Assembly: GCF_003289965.1 (NCBI RefSeq)
Contig: NZ_QMBQ01000012.1
Coordinates: forward strand, 62,001-126,000
Source of the DNA: Mesorhizobium atlanticum
GTDB taxonomy: Bacteria > Pseudomonadota > Alphaproteobacteria > Rhizobiales > Rhizobiaceae
DNA: 64,000 bases
Direction: 5' to 3'
In this document: positions 8,572-17,011 of the stretch, in pieces
Position numbering within the stretch: position 1 is the stretch's first letter
How the letters are laid out: each line of letters opens with the position of its first letter
Notes under the pieces: generated by a model
Database searches by the model: none
Told to the model about the DNA's origin: nothing
Seen by the model: only the letters and a program-made list of their open reading frames with translations
Made by a program: the position numbers and the translations under genes

Positions 8572-10529
8572 TGCTCCAGGGTGGCGAAGTCGAGACGGAG
8601 CGCGACGATGCCCACGACGACCGGCGTCCGCCCCATGCGGTCGTCGGTTCGCATCGCATCGAAGAGGCGATATTCGGGCAGGCGTTTGACAAGAATATTG
8701 TCCGACGCATTTGGGCGTTCGTGCGGCCCTACCGCACCAACTTGATAGTCTCGGTTGCCGCGATGTTGATCCTCACCGGCACGCAGCTTCTCGTCCCCCT
8801 GATCATCCGCTTTGCTATCGACCACGGCATGCAGCCGGGAAGTGGCGATCGTTCGGCCCTGCTCGCAGCCGCCTGCGCCTTCCTGTTCGCCATATCGGTC
8901 AATTTTGGCGCCAGCTATACGCAAGAGATCGTGATTTACAAAATGGCGGAGAAAGTTCTGTTCGATATTCGCCGCGCCACGTTCGGCCATCTGCAGGACG
9001 TGGCGCTTTCCTTTATGGACAAGACAGAGGTGGGACGATTGATGTCGCGTCTGCAAGGCGACGTCAATTCCATGCAGGAACTCCTCGAAACCTCGGTGTT
9101 TTGTCTGGGCGACATAACCCTTCTCTTTGGCATCGTCTTCGTCATGCTGTGGCTCGATGTTCGCTTGGGGCTCCTTACGTTCTCAGTGCTGCCTGTTCTC
9201 CTCATCGTGCGCCTCTTCTGGCTGCCGCGCGCCCGCGGCGCCTTCATGGCTGCCAATGAGACCAATTCGCTTTCCAACGGCGCGCTGGCCGAAGCCATTC
9301 ATGGCGTAAGGGCAGTGCAGTCAATGGATCGGCAGCAGGTCAACTTAATGCTTTATGACGACAAAGCCCGCGCCAATCTCAAGACACATCTGACCGCCGC
9401 CAAATACGCCCAGATGATGGTCCCGATCGTCGATAGCCTGACGGGCGTTGCCATGGCTGTCGTCATTGTGGTCGGCGGCTCAATGGTCATGAGCGACCGC
9501 ATCGATGTGGGAGTGATGGTCGCGTTCCTCTTCTACATCCAGCGCTTCTTCGATCCGATCCGCTCCCTCACCTTGCAATATTCGATCATGCAAAGGGCGA
9601 TGGCGTCGGGAAAGCGACTGACCGACGTGCTTGACGTCAAGCTTGAGGTCCAGGACAAAGCGAATGCCACGGTGCTTACGCCCGAGATGGACGGCTCGAT
9701 CGAGTTCAGGAACGTTACTTTCGGCTATGATCCCCAACATCCGGTATTGAAGAACGTGTCGTTCCGGGTCAATCCCGGCGAAACCGTCGCCCTGGTCGGG
9801 CCGACCGGTTCAGGTAAATCCAGTGCAATGGCACTCGTCCACCGCTTCTATGATGTCCAGAAGGGCCAGGTGCTGGTCGGCGGCTATGATGTGCGTGATC
9901 TCACCCAAAAATCGCTTGGCCGTCAGATCGCCATGGTGCTCCAAGAGCCGTTCCTTTTTACCGGCACGGTTTTCGAGAACATCCGCTACCACAAGGCTGA
10001 AGCCACGCGGGAAGAGGTTATCGAGGCCGCCATGGCGGTCGGCGCGCACAGCTTCATCGTGCGCCTTCCTGGTGGATACGATGCCGCTCTATGTGAAGGC
10101 GGCAGCAATCTCTCGCTCGGCCAGCGCCAGCTTATCAGCTTTGCGCGTGCGCTTGTCGCAAACACCAAGATCCTGGTACTCGACGAGGCAACCGCCAATA
10201 TCGATAGCTATACGGAAATGCTGATCCAGAAGGCGCTGGTCAGGCTCCTTGAAGGCCGCACTGGCCTCGTCATCGCCCATCGGCTTGCCACGGTTCGAGG
10301 CGCCGACCGTATTGTCGTTCTCCAGAATGGCAAAGTCGCCGAATCCGGCAAGCACGAACAGTTGATCGAAATGGGTGGTCTCTATTCCAGACTTTACAGG
10401 CTCAACCACGCGTCGTTCGACGACACGCCCGATGAGCAACTCAACACCTCCGAAGCGGCCGGCTACAGATCTGAGGCGCGAAGCTCCGGGGAGACTGCGC
10501 ATTCGTGCAAGCGCTTTGCCGAGCGGTGA
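8571..10529 (+). CDS. ABC exporter half-transporter 2 (catalytic subunit)
   Basis: A 652-residue partner of the preceding gene, starting inside its stop codon. Membrane domain (about 40-350), then an ATPase with Walker A GPTGSGKS, Walker B ILVLDEATANID with the catalytic glutamate, and a histidine switch (LVIAHRL). Its signature is the altered LSLGQ. Combining this LSLGQ with the Asp-containing Walker B of subunit 1 gives the degenerate site; combining its own Walker B with LSGGQ of subunit 1 gives the active site. The N-terminus carries a charged extension of about 40 residues and the C-terminus an extension of about 40 residues of no known motif. Confidence 0.88.
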   Translation: MLQGGEVETERDDAHDDRRPPHAVVGSHRIEEAIFGQAFDKNIVRRIWAFVRPYRTNLIVSVAAMLILTGTQLLVPLIIRFAIDHGMQPGSGDRSALLAAACAFLFAISVNFGASYTQEIVIYKMAEKVLFDIRRATFGHLQDVALSFMDKTEVGRLMSRLQGDVNSMQELLETSVFCLGDITLLFGIVFVMLWLDVRLGLLTFSVLPVLLIVRLFWLPRARGAFMAANETNSLSNGALAEAIHGVRAVQSMDRQQVNLMLYDDKARANLKTHLTAAKYAQMMVPIVDSLTGVAMAVVIVVGGSMVMSDRIDVGVMVAFLFYIQRFFDPIRSLTLQYSIMQRAMASGKRLTDVLDVKLEVQDKANATVLTPEMDGSIEFRNVTFGYDPQHPVLKNVSFRVNPGETVALVGPTGSGKSSAMALVHRFYDVQKGQVLVGGYDVRDLTQKSLGRQIAMVLQEPFLFTGTVFENIRYHKAEATREEVIEAAMAVGAHSFIVRLPGGYDAALCEGGSNLSLGQRQLISFARALVANTKILVLDEATANIDSYTEMLIQKALVRLLEGRTGLVIAHRLATVRGADRIVVLQNGKVAESGKHEQLIEMGGLYSRLYRLNHASFDDTPDEQLNTSEAAGYRSEARSSGETAHSCKRFAER

Positions 10530-11071
10530 TAGTCGACGCGTCGCCGGCTTTGCACAAGCAGATCCAGCGCCTGCGCGATGCCCCGCGATGGGCACCACCC
10601 ATGACGGGCATTTGGTTTTCCCGAAAAAGGCTTGGCGATCGGACCCGTGACTTTTTGGTCATGCCTCGCGGCGTCTCCCAGAGCACGCGTCATGCACTGA
10701 CTGACAAGCCCGACGAGGGTAGGTTGTTCCTGGCGTAGATCGCCGAAATCTGACGTGGCATTAGCCTCATGGACGAAGTCGCAAACGCTACGCGCTTGGC
10801 GCATAGCTGGCCCAAGACCTATCGTTTTGCAAACGGGGCTTCCGGTCGACGCCGCCTTATCTTGAGCCAAGTTAGGGTTTGCAGTTTCGCTCACGTTGCA
10901 GCCATTTTCCTCGCGCGGTGGCCTGCGCTCAGCCTACTTGCGAGCACTGGCATGATCGGTGTCACTTGCTCATCGAGGGAGTTTTACGATAAAGCTCCGC
11001 GCGAATCAGCAAGCGCCACGAGCTCCGAGCGGCGACTTCATTCTTCTATTCGTTCTTATCGGGAAGGAACT
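10530..11071 (+). other. Intergenic stretch without a recognised gene
   Basis: Between the ABC pair and the SyrB-like gene. An open frame reads through part of it into the regulator, but the residues before 11072 show no family resemblance, so the upstream part is treated as leader. No nod box or -24/-12 element was found. Confidence 0.5.
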
Positions 11072-11758
11072 ATGAGGCGGCAAACGCGACCATTCACCGT
11101 GGAAGTCAAACAGAAGCGCCGTTATCAAAAAACTGCCCGTTCCATCTGGGGCGATTTCGACATCGCCGCGGCGATGGCCGAAACAACAGAGGAACTCCAG
11201 AAGATCCAATTGCCAACTCGTCAGCTTGTTGACTCTACTGTCGTGGTCCTTGATGCTGAACCTTTGCATAAACCGCAAATGGAGAATTTCGTGGCAAATC
11301 GCCTGGAAACCGAAACAGCAGCAATTCATAGGGAACCCGCAGCCGAAGCTGAGACACCGAAACCGAAGGTGAGAACGCCGCGATCGAGGAAGCCAAAGGC
11401 CGAGCCGAGCGCGCCTAACCGGAAGAACGGCGCAAGACAGATATCCGCGACCACTGAAGCAGCGCCATCGGCACGGACAGGCCGCAAGGTCTACTCTGCA
11501 AAGGAGCGCGGCCAGAAGCTCGCTCAAATCGAGACGTTGATCGGCGGCGGCGCCACTCTCAAGAGCGCGGTGAAGCAGGCCGGCATCTCGGAACAGACTT
11601 ATTATCTTTGGAAGAAAGCGACGGCGCCTGCAGCGGACAGCGACGAGCTGAAGGATCTCGTTGCGCTCGAGGAAGAAAACAAGCGGCTGAGGAGCCTGCT
11701 TGCGGATCGTCTGCGCAAGGAAAACGCGGAACTGAAGAAAAGGCTTGGGCTGAATTAG
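11072..11758 (+). CDS. SyrB-like transcriptional regulator
   Basis: A 228-residue protein related to SyrB of Sinorhizobium, where SyrB represses syrM and thereby affects nod and exopolysaccharide control. The C-terminal half has the family core: GRKVYSAKERGQKLAQIE, a helix-turn-helix-like KSAVKQAGISEQTYYLWKK, and a terminal leucine-rich coiled segment (EEENKRLRSLLADRL, then KENAELKKRLGLN). The middle is a low-complexity lysine/proline/alanine linker (about 105-150). The N-terminus MRRQTRPFTVEVKQ is an added module seen in island-borne relatives. The start follows GGAAGGA. The regulatory target in this strain cannot be read from the sequence. Confidence 0.82.
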   Translation: MRRQTRPFTVEVKQKRRYQKTARSIWGDFDIAAAMAETTEELQKIQLPTRQLVDSTVVVLDAEPLHKPQMENFVANRLETETAAIHREPAAEAETPKPKVRTPRSRKPKAEPSAPNRKNGARQISATTEAAPSARTGRKVYSAKERGQKLAQIETLIGGGATLKSAVKQAGISEQTYYLWKKATAPAADSDELKDLVALEEENKRLRSLLADRLRKENAELKKRLGLN

Positions 11759-12061
11759 TCCAGCCTGAGCTCGAGGCTTCGTATATCGGCACGCTGCCAG
11801 GCTAAGCCGTTCCGTCCTTGCTGCTCTGCGGCGACCGACCGGTTGGGCATTACCCTTCATAGGCGGCGACTAGAACGTTGAACATTGTCACCGACGTGGC
11901 CATTTGCGGCAGCAAACTGGTGACCGATATGGTTCCTCCCGAGGATGATGGTTTTTCCTCTTGAAACGTCATCGGGCTGACAACACATTCTGCAATGGTC
12001 GGCACGTATCGATGAGGCCCGCCTCACAAGTCGGCTGTTCAGCATGTCGGGAGGAAACGAA
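11759..12061. other. Intergenic stretch, nothing recognised
   Basis: About 300 bases between the SyrB-like gene and the DUF982 gene. No promoter consensus or repeat could be supported. Confidence 0.4.
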
Positions 12062-12367
12062 ATGAAGGCGCAGGCCTTTGGCAGCCCTATTTTCGTGAAG
12101 CGTGCCGCTTATGTCGTGCAAGAGATTGCGAACCTCGAGGACGCCATCGATTTTCTCGATGACTGGCCCGATGATCGCAGGGACCTGATCCACGAGACTG
12201 CCCTTAAAGCGTGTTGTGATGCCTATGATGGTCACAAGCCCTTAAGTGCGGCCCGCGCTGCCTTTTACGGCTTTGCGAAGCGGGCCGCCATATTGGAAGA
12301 TCCAACCTCAGCGATGCAATGGATTGCTGCCTGCAAGACGGGCAGTGGTGTGAACAGCGACAGTTGA
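12062..12367 (+). CDS. DUF982 family small protein
   Basis: 101 residues from the ATG that follows GGGAGGAAAC (an in-frame ATG lies 18 bases upstream). The sequence matches the DUF982 pattern common in rhizobial symbiosis regions: central LEDAIDFLDDWPDDRRDLIH, then ALKACCDAYDG and AARAAFYGFAKRAAILEDP. The function of the family is unknown. It stands alone, with a convergent gene to its right. Confidence 0.8.
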   Translation: MKAQAFGSPIFVKRAAYVVQEIANLEDAIDFLDDWPDDRRDLIHETALKACCDAYDGHKPLSAARAAFYGFAKRAAILEDPTSAMQWIAACKTGSGVNSDS

Positions 12368-12596
12368 GCGAGGGCTGGCTGGGGAACCTGGGACAATGTG
12401 GTCCCGTGAAGTATCGCGCACCAGAAACCAGTTCTCATCGTCGTCTGTAAACGGCGTCCGAGCTAAATAGGCAGGCGTAGCGATGATGGGGTCGCCATGC
12501 GGCCACGCGCTGCCAGGCTATGGTCTGCCAGCGGGGTGGTCGCTGGTAGACGCCGTGGGCGACTCCTTCGAGCCGCCCTACGCCACGGATTCATCC

Positions 12597-13712
12597 TCAG
12601 CCAAATCGGGTCATGATTTCAGAATGAATCGTCATTGCCGTGTAAAGAGACGCTTCCAGTGGCAAATCCCCAAAGGCGAGCTGGCAAAGAAGATAGTTGG
12701 CCCCAGCCATCTCCAACTGACCAAGAAGAGCGTCCCGCACAAAAGCTGCCGTTCCCGCTACACACAGTTCACTATCTACCGCCGCTTCGAAGGTCAGCGG
12801 CAGGTTTGGTGGAGTCGGGATGCCATTGAGGTCGTAAAGAAACTTGAAGCTCTTGAGCCATGTTTCATAAGCAGGTACCGCGATCGAATAAGCATGCGTG
12901 TCAGAACGCCCAATCACGATCATGCGCAGCAATCCCAGTAACGACGATGGATTAGCTTTGTCAGTGCTTTCCTTCCGCTTGGCGCGGAAGGCGTCGGTGA
13001 CTTTGCGGACGGAGGAGCTATGTCCTACGCACGCGAGGTTTGCGCCGTTCGCGGCGGCCCAACTTGCCGATTCGGGTCGATTGGTGGCGACCCATATCGG
13101 CGGATATGGGCGCTGATGGGGTCTAAGCGTCAAAGGAACGCTATTCAGCTCAAAGTGGCGGCCTCGATAGGATAACTTCCCGCCTTTCATGGCGGCGATT
13201 ACGATTTCGCTGGCTTCCGAATAACGGCCTGGCACCGCGTCCGCGCCAATCCCAAAATAACTCAATTCGGCTGGGAGAGAGCCTCGCCCCATACCGAGCT
13301 CCACTCTCCCACCACTCAACTGGTCGAGCATACAGATCTCTTCGAAAGCCCGAAGCGGATGGTAAAGCGTAAGGAGCATCACCAGCGGACCCACACGCAG
13401 CTGCTGGGTGCGCTGCGCAACGCTCGATAGGAAGAGATTTGGCGACGCACCTCTCCCATGCGGGGTGCAGTGGTGCTCCGCGAGATGATATGCATAAAAG
13501 CCGAGGTCATCGCACGCCTCCGCCAGCTGCAGGCGATCGGCGTATTGTAGGCCGATGTCGCGACCGTCCTCATCCAAGTGATCGAAGATTCCGAATGTTG
13601 GCTTCGAAGGAAAGACGTCTTTCACTCTATTGTCTCCGGATTTTGGCGCGGAAGGTACTTGCTTCGGACGAAGACCGACGCGATCAGAGCCGGACAGATT
13701 TTTGCCAAGCAA
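12597..13712 (-). CDS. Luciferase-like (LLM class) flavin-dependent monooxygenase
   Basis: 371 residues of the bacterial-luciferase/alkanal-monooxygenase fold: FGIFDHLDE near the start, YAYHLAEHHCTPHG, LSSVAQRTQQLRVGPLVML, and the family glycine-rich turn GRVELGMGRGSLPAE. Such enzymes use FMNH2 and oxygen on small organic substrates; the substrate here is unknown. It lies 52 bases downstream of the HisC-like gene on the same strand, so the two probably form an operon. The N-terminal ~30 residues are not family-like and a GTG near 13626 could be the true start. Confidence 0.85.
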   Translation of the reverse strand: MLGKNLSGSDRVGLRPKQVPSAPKSGDNRVKDVFPSKPTFGIFDHLDEDGRDIGLQYADRLQLAEACDDLGFYAYHLAEHHCTPHGRGASPNLFLSSVAQRTQQLRVGPLVMLLTLYHPLRAFEEICMLDQLSGGRVELGMGRGSLPAELSYFGIGADAVPGRYSEASEIVIAAMKGGKLSYRGRHFELNSVPLTLRPHQRPYPPIWVATNRPESASWAAANGANLACVGHSSSVRKVTDAFRAKRKESTDKANPSSLLGLLRMIVIGRSDTHAYSIAVPAYETWLKSFKFLYDLNGIPTPPNLPLTFEAAVDSELCVAGTAAFVRDALLGQLEMAGANYLLCQLAFGDLPLEASLYTAMTIHSEIMTRFG

Positions 13713-13764
13713 CCGCTTTCCGCGGAACTGTAATTATTGGTTATACAGGTGGCTGGAATCCTAC

Positions 13765-14859
13765 CTACTGCTCTGGATCATTTACTACTTTAAAGATCTC
13801 AGACAGCAGTATGTCCATTTGCGCGCTTGTGCCTATGCTTATTCTTATGTGTTCATTCAAGCATGGCTCGGAAAAGACGGCGACGAGTACCTTACGCCGT
13901 TCCAAAGCTTGCTGCCACCATCTACCGTTTCGTCCTGCCGGCACGCGGGCTAGCAAGAAATTCGCATGCGAAGGCGTTACGCAAAATCCCAGTTGGGAGA
14001 GCGCGAAGGACACACGCTCCCGCTCCCGCTTGATGTGTCTATGGTTCTCTTCATAGGCGTCGCGATGCGCAAGGATGCTGACGCCAACCGCATGGCCGAT
14101 CACGTTCATGTTGAAAACATTTTGGATGTTGCGCAGCCTTCCAATGATTTCGGGATGACCCAATCCAAAACCGATACGAATACCGGCGGCGGCGTAGCTT
14201 TTTGAAAATGTCCGTAGGAGCAGAATATTGGGATAATGATGGATAAGGCGCAGGCCATTATCCGGGGCGAAGTCGACATAGGCCTCATCCAGAACGATCA
14301 GGCGATCCGATTGGGCCGCTAGGCGTTCGATCTCGGCCACAGGAACGAATGTTCCACTTGGATTGTTCGGATTAGCTAGAAGAATGAATTTGGCGCCTTC
14401 TGCGGGACCAGAGAGCAATTCTTCTACCGGCAGAACATCAGATTGACCGCATTCGATTTCAAGAAATTGAGCTCCCTGCAACATGGCGAGTTTGCGATTG
14501 AACGAAAAGCCTGGCGATAGCATCGCCACGCTGTCGCCAGGGGCTAGGAAGGCTCTGTAGATGAGTCCCAGGAGTTCGGAGGATCCGTTTCCGGCAATCA
14601 CCTGATCTTTGGTGAGGCCATAGGCATCAGCCGCCGCTTCCCTCAAGCTGATGTTGTCGTGCTCTGGATATAGATACTGCTGCTCAAGGGCAGCAATTGC
14701 ACTTTGCATTACGACTTCCGGCATCGGAAATGGATTCTCGTTCGTATTTAGCCTGACGCAGCTATCGTCCAGCGAATGGCGATCGGACGGCAAAGGCTCC
14801 AGTTCCCTTGGCACCTGCGAAAACGACGAAAGCACGCTTTTTAGTTTTGTTCCCGACAT
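13765..14859 (-). CDS. HisC-like PLP aminotransferase (histidinol-phosphate aminotransferase family)
   Basis: 364 residues, fold-type I aminotransferase: LNTNENPFPMP near residue 37, AGNGSSELLGLI, LANPNNPSGTF, VLDEAYVDFA, and the PLP-lysine segment RTFSKSYAAAGIRIGFG. The chosen ATG follows GGAGAGGAT and starts MSGTKLK; the open frame runs 43 codons further upstream without family similarity. Family length is about 360. As a duplicate inside a symbiosis island beside a flavin monooxygenase, it may serve an accessory pathway rather than histidine synthesis, but that is inference. Confidence 0.85.
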   Translation of the reverse strand: MSGTKLKSVLSSFSQVPRELEPLPSDRHSLDDSCVRLNTNENPFPMPEVVMQSAIAALEQQYLYPEHDNISLREAAADAYGLTKDQVIAGNGSSELLGLIYRAFLAPGDSVAMLSPGFSFNRKLAMLQGAQFLEIECGQSDVLPVEELLSGPAEGAKFILLANPNNPSGTFVPVAEIERLAAQSDRLIVLDEAYVDFAPDNGLRLIHHYPNILLLRTFSKSYAAAGIRIGFGLGHPEIIGRLRNIQNVFNMNVIGHAVGVSILAHRDAYEENHRHIKRERERVSFALSQLGFCVTPSHANFLLARVPAGRNGRWWQQALERRKVLVAVFSEPCLNEHIRISIGTSAQMDILLSEIFKVVNDPEQ

Positions 14860-15325
14860 ATCCTCTCCAGTTGACTTGAGGGCGCAATTATCGACCCTCA
14901 ACTTGCTCGAATTCACCCCGCCCGCCAATTTCGCTGCACTAAACGTATTTGTACGAATAACCCATCTTGCGATTTTTTTGAGTGGCACGCGAGTATACTA
15001 TATATTTCTCGAGCTATACTTCTCTCACGGCAGCCGCTGGCCGTTTGTTCATAGACGTATTGGAGATTGGTTGCGAACCGGCGTTGATCTGTGCCAGATT
15101 GCTTTTCGGCCACGGCTAATGAGGCGCCACTGTATTGCTACCCCTCGCGTCGATAGCCGGCCAGGACCTCCCGGTCCCCGTGCTGGTTTTCCCGGGGTCG
15201 ACTCGTTTGAATCTCCATGGTCGACACTGTGCCGGTGAACAGGGCTTCAGGTGAAAACCCGGCGCATATTAATGTACGTTGTTTGGTCAAGCGCGATTGG
15301 GCTGCTTTTAGCGCCTTTGTTTTTA
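14860..15325. other. Intergenic stretch between HisC-like gene and dctA
   Basis: No gene is recognised. On the minus strand an AT-rich TATATAGTATACT stretch near 14993-15006 could be a -10 region for the HisC-like operon. A TGGCAC element near 15100 fails the -24/-12 spacing by one base. Confidence 0.35.
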
Positions 15326-16756
15326 TCAATCCGCGAGTCCTCGCTTATTGTCTGCGGCTCGCCCGTGCTGTGCTGGTGACCGATCAGGCGAAGAGACGAT
15401 TCGCAGCGAGGCGACCTCACCCGGCGGCTGCGCGACGGGTGGCTGGCCGGCCAGTGTCTCGGTAAGATGATGCCCTGCAAACGCGGCTTTCAGCTGCGCC
15501 TGGTCCAATTCGCCTTCCCAACGGGCGACCACGAGCGTTGCCACGGCATTGCCGATGATGTTCGTCAGGGCCCGGCACTCGGACATGAAACGGTCAATAC
15601 CGAGGATCAAAGCCATACCAGCCACGGGAACGGACGGCACCACAGATAGCGTAGCGGCCAATGTGACGAAGCCGGCGCCGGTCACCCCCGCCGCTCCCTT
15701 GGAGGAAAGCATCGCAACGAGCAGCAATAGGATCTGATCGCCGATCGAGAGATCCGTATTCGTTGCCTGGGCGATAAAGAGGGCCGCAAGCGTCATATAG
15801 ATGTTGGTGCCGTCCAGATTGAAGGAATATCCGGTCGGAATGACGAGGCCCACGACTGAACGCTTGGCGCCAGCCTTCTCCATCTTCTCCATGAGAGTGG
15901 GCAGCGCGGCCTCCGAGGAGGACGTTCCAAGCACCAATAGCAGCTCTTCCTTGATGTATCGGATGAGAGAAACGATCGAGAAGCCATTGTAACGGCAGAC
16001 CGCGCCGAGAACGATGAACACGAAGAGAAAGGCCGTGACGTAGAACGTCCCGACCAGCATTGCGAGATTGACGACGGAGCCGATGCCGTACTTGCCGATT
16101 GTGAAGGCCATGGCGCCGAACGCGCCGATCGGGGCCGCCTTCATCAGGATGCCAACGAGCGCAAAGACCGGCACGGTTAGTGCCTGGAGGAAGGAACTGA
16201 TCGGCTTACCCAGTTCTCCGACCATCGCAAGGGCAATGCCAAACAGGACCGAGAAGAAAAGGACCTGAAGGATGTCGCCATCAGCGAAGGCGGCCAAAAT
16301 CGTGGTCGGAATGATGTTCATCAGAAAGCCCGTCACGGATTGCTCGTGGGCCTTTGCGGCATAGGGATTGACGGCTTGGATATCGAGAGAGGCCGGATCA
16401 ATGTTGAGGCCGGCGCCCGGTTGAACGACATTGGACACGATGAGGCCGACGATCAGTGCCAGCGTCGAGAAGGTGAGGAAATAGACCATCGCCTTGCTGG
16501 CAACCCGGCCGACCTTTTGAAGGTTGTGCATGCCGGAGATGCCGGTCGCGACTGTCAAAAAGATCACCGGTGCTATGATCATCTTGACGAGTTTGATGAA
16601 GGCGTCGCCAAGCGGCTTCATGTTTTCGCCGGCTTCGGGGTAGAAATGGCCGAGCGCGACTCCCAGGGCGATGGCGGCAATCACCTGCACGTAAAGCCGT
16701 GCATAGAAGGGCTTGCGGGGCGCGACATTCGCGTTGGGGACCTGTGGGTTCAACAT
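15326..16756 (-). CDS. dctA: DctA, C4-dicarboxylate:cation symporter
   Basis: 476 residues of the dicarboxylate/amino acid:cation symporter family, which imports succinate, malate and fumarate across the inner membrane, the main carbon feed of bacteroids. Seen: the start YARLYVQVIAAIALGVALGH, the serine-rich re-entrant loop LGTSSSEAALPTLMEKM, the NLDGTNIYMT helix, and SKGAAGVTGAGF. The start ATG follows GAGAGA and opens MLNPQVP; the longer reading frame to 16933 overlaps the promoter and was rejected. The C-terminal tail is about 30 residues longer than in typical DctA. Divergent from dctBD, with a good sigma-54 promoter. Confidence 0.95.
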   Translation of the reverse strand: MLNPQVPNANVAPRKPFYARLYVQVIAAIALGVALGHFYPEAGENMKPLGDAFIKLVKMIIAPVIFLTVATGISGMHNLQKVGRVASKAMVYFLTFSTLALIVGLIVSNVVQPGAGLNIDPASLDIQAVNPYAAKAHEQSVTGFLMNIIPTTILAAFADGDILQVLFFSVLFGIALAMVGELGKPISSFLQALTVPVFALVGILMKAAPIGAFGAMAFTIGKYGIGSVVNLAMLVGTFYVTAFLFVFIVLGAVCRYNGFSIVSLIRYIKEELLLVLGTSSSEAALPTLMEKMEKAGAKRSVVGLVIPTGYSFNLDGTNIYMTLAALFIAQATNTDLSIGDQILLLLVAMLSSKGAAGVTGAGFVTLAATLSVVPSVPVAGMALILGIDRFMSECRALTNIIGNAVATLVVARWEGELDQAQLKAAFAGHHLTETLAGQPPVAQPPGEVASLRIVSSPDRSPAQHGRAADNKRGLAD

Positions 16757-16850
16757 CAATCTCTCTCCCAGACCGGATCTCGGCACCGCCTCTCCTTCCG
16801 GGTTTTTCCCGATCGCTGCGCTCCGGTCGAACGCTGCTGTGCTATTCGCC

Positions 16851-16864
16851 GCAAGCCCTGTGCC
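16851..16864 (-). promoter_or_regulatory. Sigma-54 (-24/-12) promoter of dctA
   Basis: On the minus strand it reads TGGCAC, five bases, TTGC, with ten bases between GG and GC, a full match to the RpoN consensus. The transcription start would be near 16838, about 80 bases before the dctA ATG. Confidence 0.9.
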
Positions 16865-16915
16865 AAACCGAGAGGCCGAGCGGATCGCGCAATTTCGGAT
16901 CTTTTCGACCACGCT

Positions 16916-16933
16916 GTGTGTGAATTTCCGCAC
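16916..16933. promoter_or_regulatory. Probable DctD binding site upstream of dctA
   Basis: On the minus strand GTGCGGAAATTCACACAC, an imperfect inverted repeat resembling the DctD operators described for Sinorhizobium (GTGCGGAAATCCGCAC type). It lies about 55-70 bases upstream of the -24 element. A second weaker half-match lies near 16945-16962. Confidence 0.6.
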
Positions 16934-17011
16934 TTTGTAGTTTCATCTGGCGAAATCCAGCACTAGGGTCTGGAGAACGCGCTAGCAGACGACGGCATCA
17001 GCGAGGGTGGC

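Noticed and set aside
15085..15105. Possible -24/-12 promoter for the HisC-like gene (TGGCAC ... GC)
   Set aside because: GG and GC are separated by 11 bases rather than 10, and the -12 part reads AACGC instead of TTGC.
15326..16933. Long DctA start at 16933
   Set aside because: The first ~59 codons overlap the sigma-54 promoter and have no family similarity.
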